NCBI GenBank assembly: GCA_014706295.1
Contig: JACSVZ010000002.1
Coordinates: 133,737,200 to 133,801,199, forward strand
Source: Lycocorax pyrrhopterus obiensis
Taxonomy: Eukaryota > Chordata > Aves > Passeriformes > Paradisaeidae
Direction of reading: 5' to 3'
Length of the DNA stretch: 64,000 nt
Position numbers and translations under genes: made by a program
The notes under the pieces: generated by a model
Databases searched by the model: none
Told to the model about the DNA's origin: nothing
What the model saw: the letters and a program-made list of their open reading frames with translations, nothing else
Shown here: positions 60,696 through 64,000 of the stretch, piece by piece
Numbering within the stretch: position 1 is the stretch's first letter
Layout of the letters: each line of letters begins with the position of its first letter

Positions 60696-63600
60696 TGGCC
60701 CTGTTGGAGGTTTTAAATTGTTTTGGATGGTCAATAATTGAAATTATTAGCAAGGAAAGGTAGGAAGGAAGGTAGAATCATTGTGTGGACTATTTTCTTC
60801 ACATTCTAAGGTATTTTTCATTAATATATATATGTATCATGTACAGCATTCATTTTTATAGTTTTATAAATGGAAATGTTTTGTAATTTCTTCTTCAAGT
60901 ATATCACTGCAACAAAGAGGGAGATTATGTTGGAAGCTGTCTTAGCCACAGAACCTACTGAAAGGGACGTACATCTCCTACCAATGCAGAAAATTTTAGA
61001 TGTACCAAAAGAGAGGAACAGTGTAACACCAAGACAATTAAAATTAGCTTATTGCTCAAGACCTTGATGGTAATGATTAATGATTTTCTTGTTCTGATAC
61101 AAAAGTCAACTCACCAATATGAGATGGGAAAAAAACTGGCCACATGACAGTGAAAAGTAAATAGTGTGTTTTCTTCAACACTAGTATTTTTGATCTGTAA
61201 AACACATGGTCTCATCACTAGATGTACTCAGCATCAACCACAACTACTTTCCAATCCATGCCCCCCATAACACAAACCAATGTTAGTACTGATACTTCTT
61301 TAAAATTCCCATTCTGTGTTTTTCCTCTCAGTAAATATCCTTTTTTGATGTAACTTTATATCAAAAAAAACCACTTTAGGGCCTCTGCTCAGTATTCTAA
61401 AAATTTATCTGTAAATCTATTTTTTTTGGAACAATACATGAGTAACTTAAAGTCACCGAAGTATAACACTCTTTACTCAAGTCCCAAGGGATAAAAATGC
61501 TTAATACATGATCAAAATCTAGTTCTAATTTTTAAAGTGTGCATTTCACTTTTGATGTAATCTACAGAGAGAGCAGGCTTTTAGAAATGATGCAAGCTGA
61601 CAATTGATGTCTAGCTTATTGACATTTAGAAGGGTAATTGTTTGCTGGCAGCTGGTCCAGAAGAAGTTTCCGAAGCCTCAGTGTACACATCACCCAAAGC
61701 TCTCACTGAAGGCCAATCTTCAAATGTCACTGTAGAACATAAACAGATAAAAGGTTATCCTAATTAAAGCTGTGATGAGATAGTTCAAGACTATTAAAAA
61801 GAGGAAAAGAATTATTACAAAAATAGTCAAAATAAAATCTTTAGTAAGAGAGGAGTCCTTTGTTGCTGGTTTGTTATGTCTGGGGTTTTTTAATTTGAAA
61901 ACAATATATTTAAGAAACATATTTCACTTTTAATCAAGTACATTCATTTTAATTTTTATTAATTCTCATTTTAAATAGCCCTTTCTAGCTTTTAGAAAAG
62001 GAATTTTCTTTTTTGAAAATTTTGACAAGTCTTGCAGGAATAACTGAGATTATGGGGAGCACCAGAAGAGCCTACATAAAAAGGCCATCTGAAGGATTAA
62101 AACAGTGCCAAGAAGAGCACTGGCAGCCTCCCTCCTTATTCACTGCTGTGTTGAATCCCTGTTTTGTGTGAAATAAAATCTTACTACTGTGTACAAAGAC
62201 ACATGCACCTTACTATTGCCCTCTTATCACGAATACTACTCCCTTTCTCAGCCCCCAGCAAACCGTGTGAAAGAAGTTGTTCTGTTATGATATGAGGGTA
62301 CTGTATATGAGAACTTGAAAATTCAACATATATCTAATGACTTAAAGAGGCATGGCCTGAACAATAAGAAGCACTGGGGAAGATCCAGCCTTGGTGAGTC
62401 CACCATCTCCCCACTATGGACACCAACATTTAGCTACTTTTCCTCTTGTGTCCAAGCAACTCTGCAGAAAGGAGTTAGGAAACATCCTGTATGAACCTAC
62501 TGGTTTTTTTTTTTAATAAAGCTCATGGTTTTTTAATAAGTCTTATGCAGAGCTAAAAGAATCACTATAAATCCTGTGATACATCTTTTGATGAAAGTCT
62601 CTTCTCTTCCCCCTCACTGCTCCCAAGTGAGTTTCTGTATCTCCCATCACAAACTGTTGCACTGCAGCCAAAGGGCTGCTATTGCAAGAACTGAAGGTTT
62701 GGGGTTCTTGTTGTCATATAATTGGCATGTTGGTGTTAGCCCTGAACAAGCCACAGGAGAAATGAAGAAGTTCACGGGATAAAGCCTAGCAACTCAAAAA
62801 AGGAACAGAGATGACTGAACACTCACTACAACAAATTTTCACATGAGGGTAGTTGCTGTCAATCCCTCAGCATGAGTGACTGGTGTAGCACCCACATTTA
62901 GAAGAATTAGAAATGTAAATGCATGTAGCTTTCCTTTCATATACCATGATTAGATGAAAAATAGTAATTAAAATACCAGGCAGGTCAGCAGTGCATAGAC
63001 TAATTAATTCCTCACCACTACAACCTCGCCTTGTGATGACTCAACAAGAAACTCTTTCTGCACTACAGCCATTTCCCCCACGGACAGGGCAACAGCAGAA
63101 CATTGCTCTGTGGTGTGTTACAGAACAGGATGCAAATATATGTACAGTTCTGCTGGTATTTTAGCTCTTGATCACATTCCTCAGTGTATATCCTAAAACA
63201 GACTGGAAAAGATTACTTCAAAGGAGCAGAAGATGAAAAAATAATTCCTGAAGTGACCTGAACTTAGGCTTCAAAACCTACATGCTCCATCTTAGAGCTC
63301 TAGCTGCATTCTGAAGAGACTGTTGTTAAGAACAGAGAGAGTGGCAGTTCCCAGTCTTTGATTAATTCTTTTAAACACATCCACAGTGAGGAACAAACTG
63401 TCCTTCCCATTCTCAGTATGTGATACTGTGAGCAAGTATGCCAATACTTACTTTCCCTGACCCCCTCTGTCTGCATCCTGTCAAGACTTCCTCCTCCAGA
63501 ATTGTCATCCATCTCCCACCCCATGCATTTTCCCATTCTGTTTCCCCAGATGTGACTGAGATCTCCCACAGCTTTACCTCTGCTCCACAGAAGAATGCTG

Positions 63601-64000
63601 CAATGCTTTCTTCTTACACTCCACAAACCCTACCGAAGTGCCAATGGTGCCCTTACCCGGTAGGCTGCTGATTCCAGGGGACTCCCTTGTGCCTCCTTAG
63701 CCTGCTGCTCATTGAACCTGGTGCTGCTGCTCTGTCTCCTCCCTTTGGAAAGCCTTCATCTCTTGGTTACCCACCTGCAGCATCAAGGTGGGGAGTGCTC
63801 AGCAGCAGGAAGAGCAGAGTGCCACTGTGTGGAGCCACCCCAAAATGCCCAGTTCTATCAGTCTTCCTAAAATCTACTTATTCACAAAATCCTTCTTCAA
63901 CTATGAGGTTAATCCGTGGCATTAAGTAAGCATGAATACTACAGATGTGTAGCTGACTTTCCTTGCAGATACTAGAATTGCAAACTGATTTCAGAACTTT
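60696..64000. other. Unique AT-rich DNA to the window end
   Basis: No gene or recognised transposon. A short TA repeat lies near 60,824-60,833. The last 600 bases (63,430-63,890) are C-rich on the plus strand, with overlapping frames of 77-108 codons on both strands that I cannot identify. Confidence 0.55.

Noticed and set aside
1..64000. CRISPR array, phage, toxin-antitoxin or other bacterial system
   Set aside because: No regularly spaced repeats, no ribosome-binding sites and no long dense ORFs; the CR1 and LTR content shows this is avian nuclear DNA.

Overview
The window is vertebrate nuclear DNA, almost certainly from a bird. The main evidence is five fragments of the avian LINE family CR1, with the typical 3' ends carrying ATTCTATGATTCT repeats, plus six LTR pieces of types common in bird genomes. 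The high solo-LTR load suggests a songbird (passerine), but that is an inference. The DNA is AT-rich, CpG-poor and full of stop codons. I found no intact protein-coding gene, tRNA, rRNA, CRISPR array, operon or bacterial system. The longest open frames outside CR1 are about 117-125 codons, which is what chance gives in 64 kb of such DNA. The window is best read as intergenic sequence (a gene desert) or part of a very large intron.

Layout: 1-15,977 is mostly unique sequence with a TG microsatellite, a possible ancient SINE near 11.1 kb and a minus-strand stretch unusually poor in stop codons at 4.8-5.7 kb. From 15,978 to 17,036 lies a CpG-rich, LTR-like element with a TATA box, a long AUG-free leader, a 41-codon ORF in strong Kozak context and an AATAAA signal. 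Two CR1 copies of one subfamily follow, at 17.15-17.98 kb and 19.45-20.89 kb; the second keeps a broken reverse-transcriptase segment. A reverse-oriented CR1 3' end lies at 22.25-22.63 kb. The next 9 kb is unique.

LTRs follow at 31,868-32,386 (+), 38,368-38,754 (-, truncated), 39,108-39,547 (+, perfect 8-bp terminal inverted repeats) and 48,349-48,909 (-, flanked by an exact 6-bp duplication GAAATC, so a clear solo LTR). A CR1 tail lies at 53.17-53.55 kb. A second copy of the 31.9-kb LTR type lies at 58,953-59,536, and a last CR1 tail at 60.54-60.70 kb. The rest is unique AT-rich DNA with small microsatellites and one GC-rich island at 44.1-44.6 kb.

No genes work together here. What can be read is the insertion history: LINE copies truncated at the 5' end, retroviral LTRs whose internal regions are gone, and long repeat-poor intervals that may hold regulatory elements not recognisable without cross-species alignment. 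Family assignments come from remembered sequence patterns, not from a database search.
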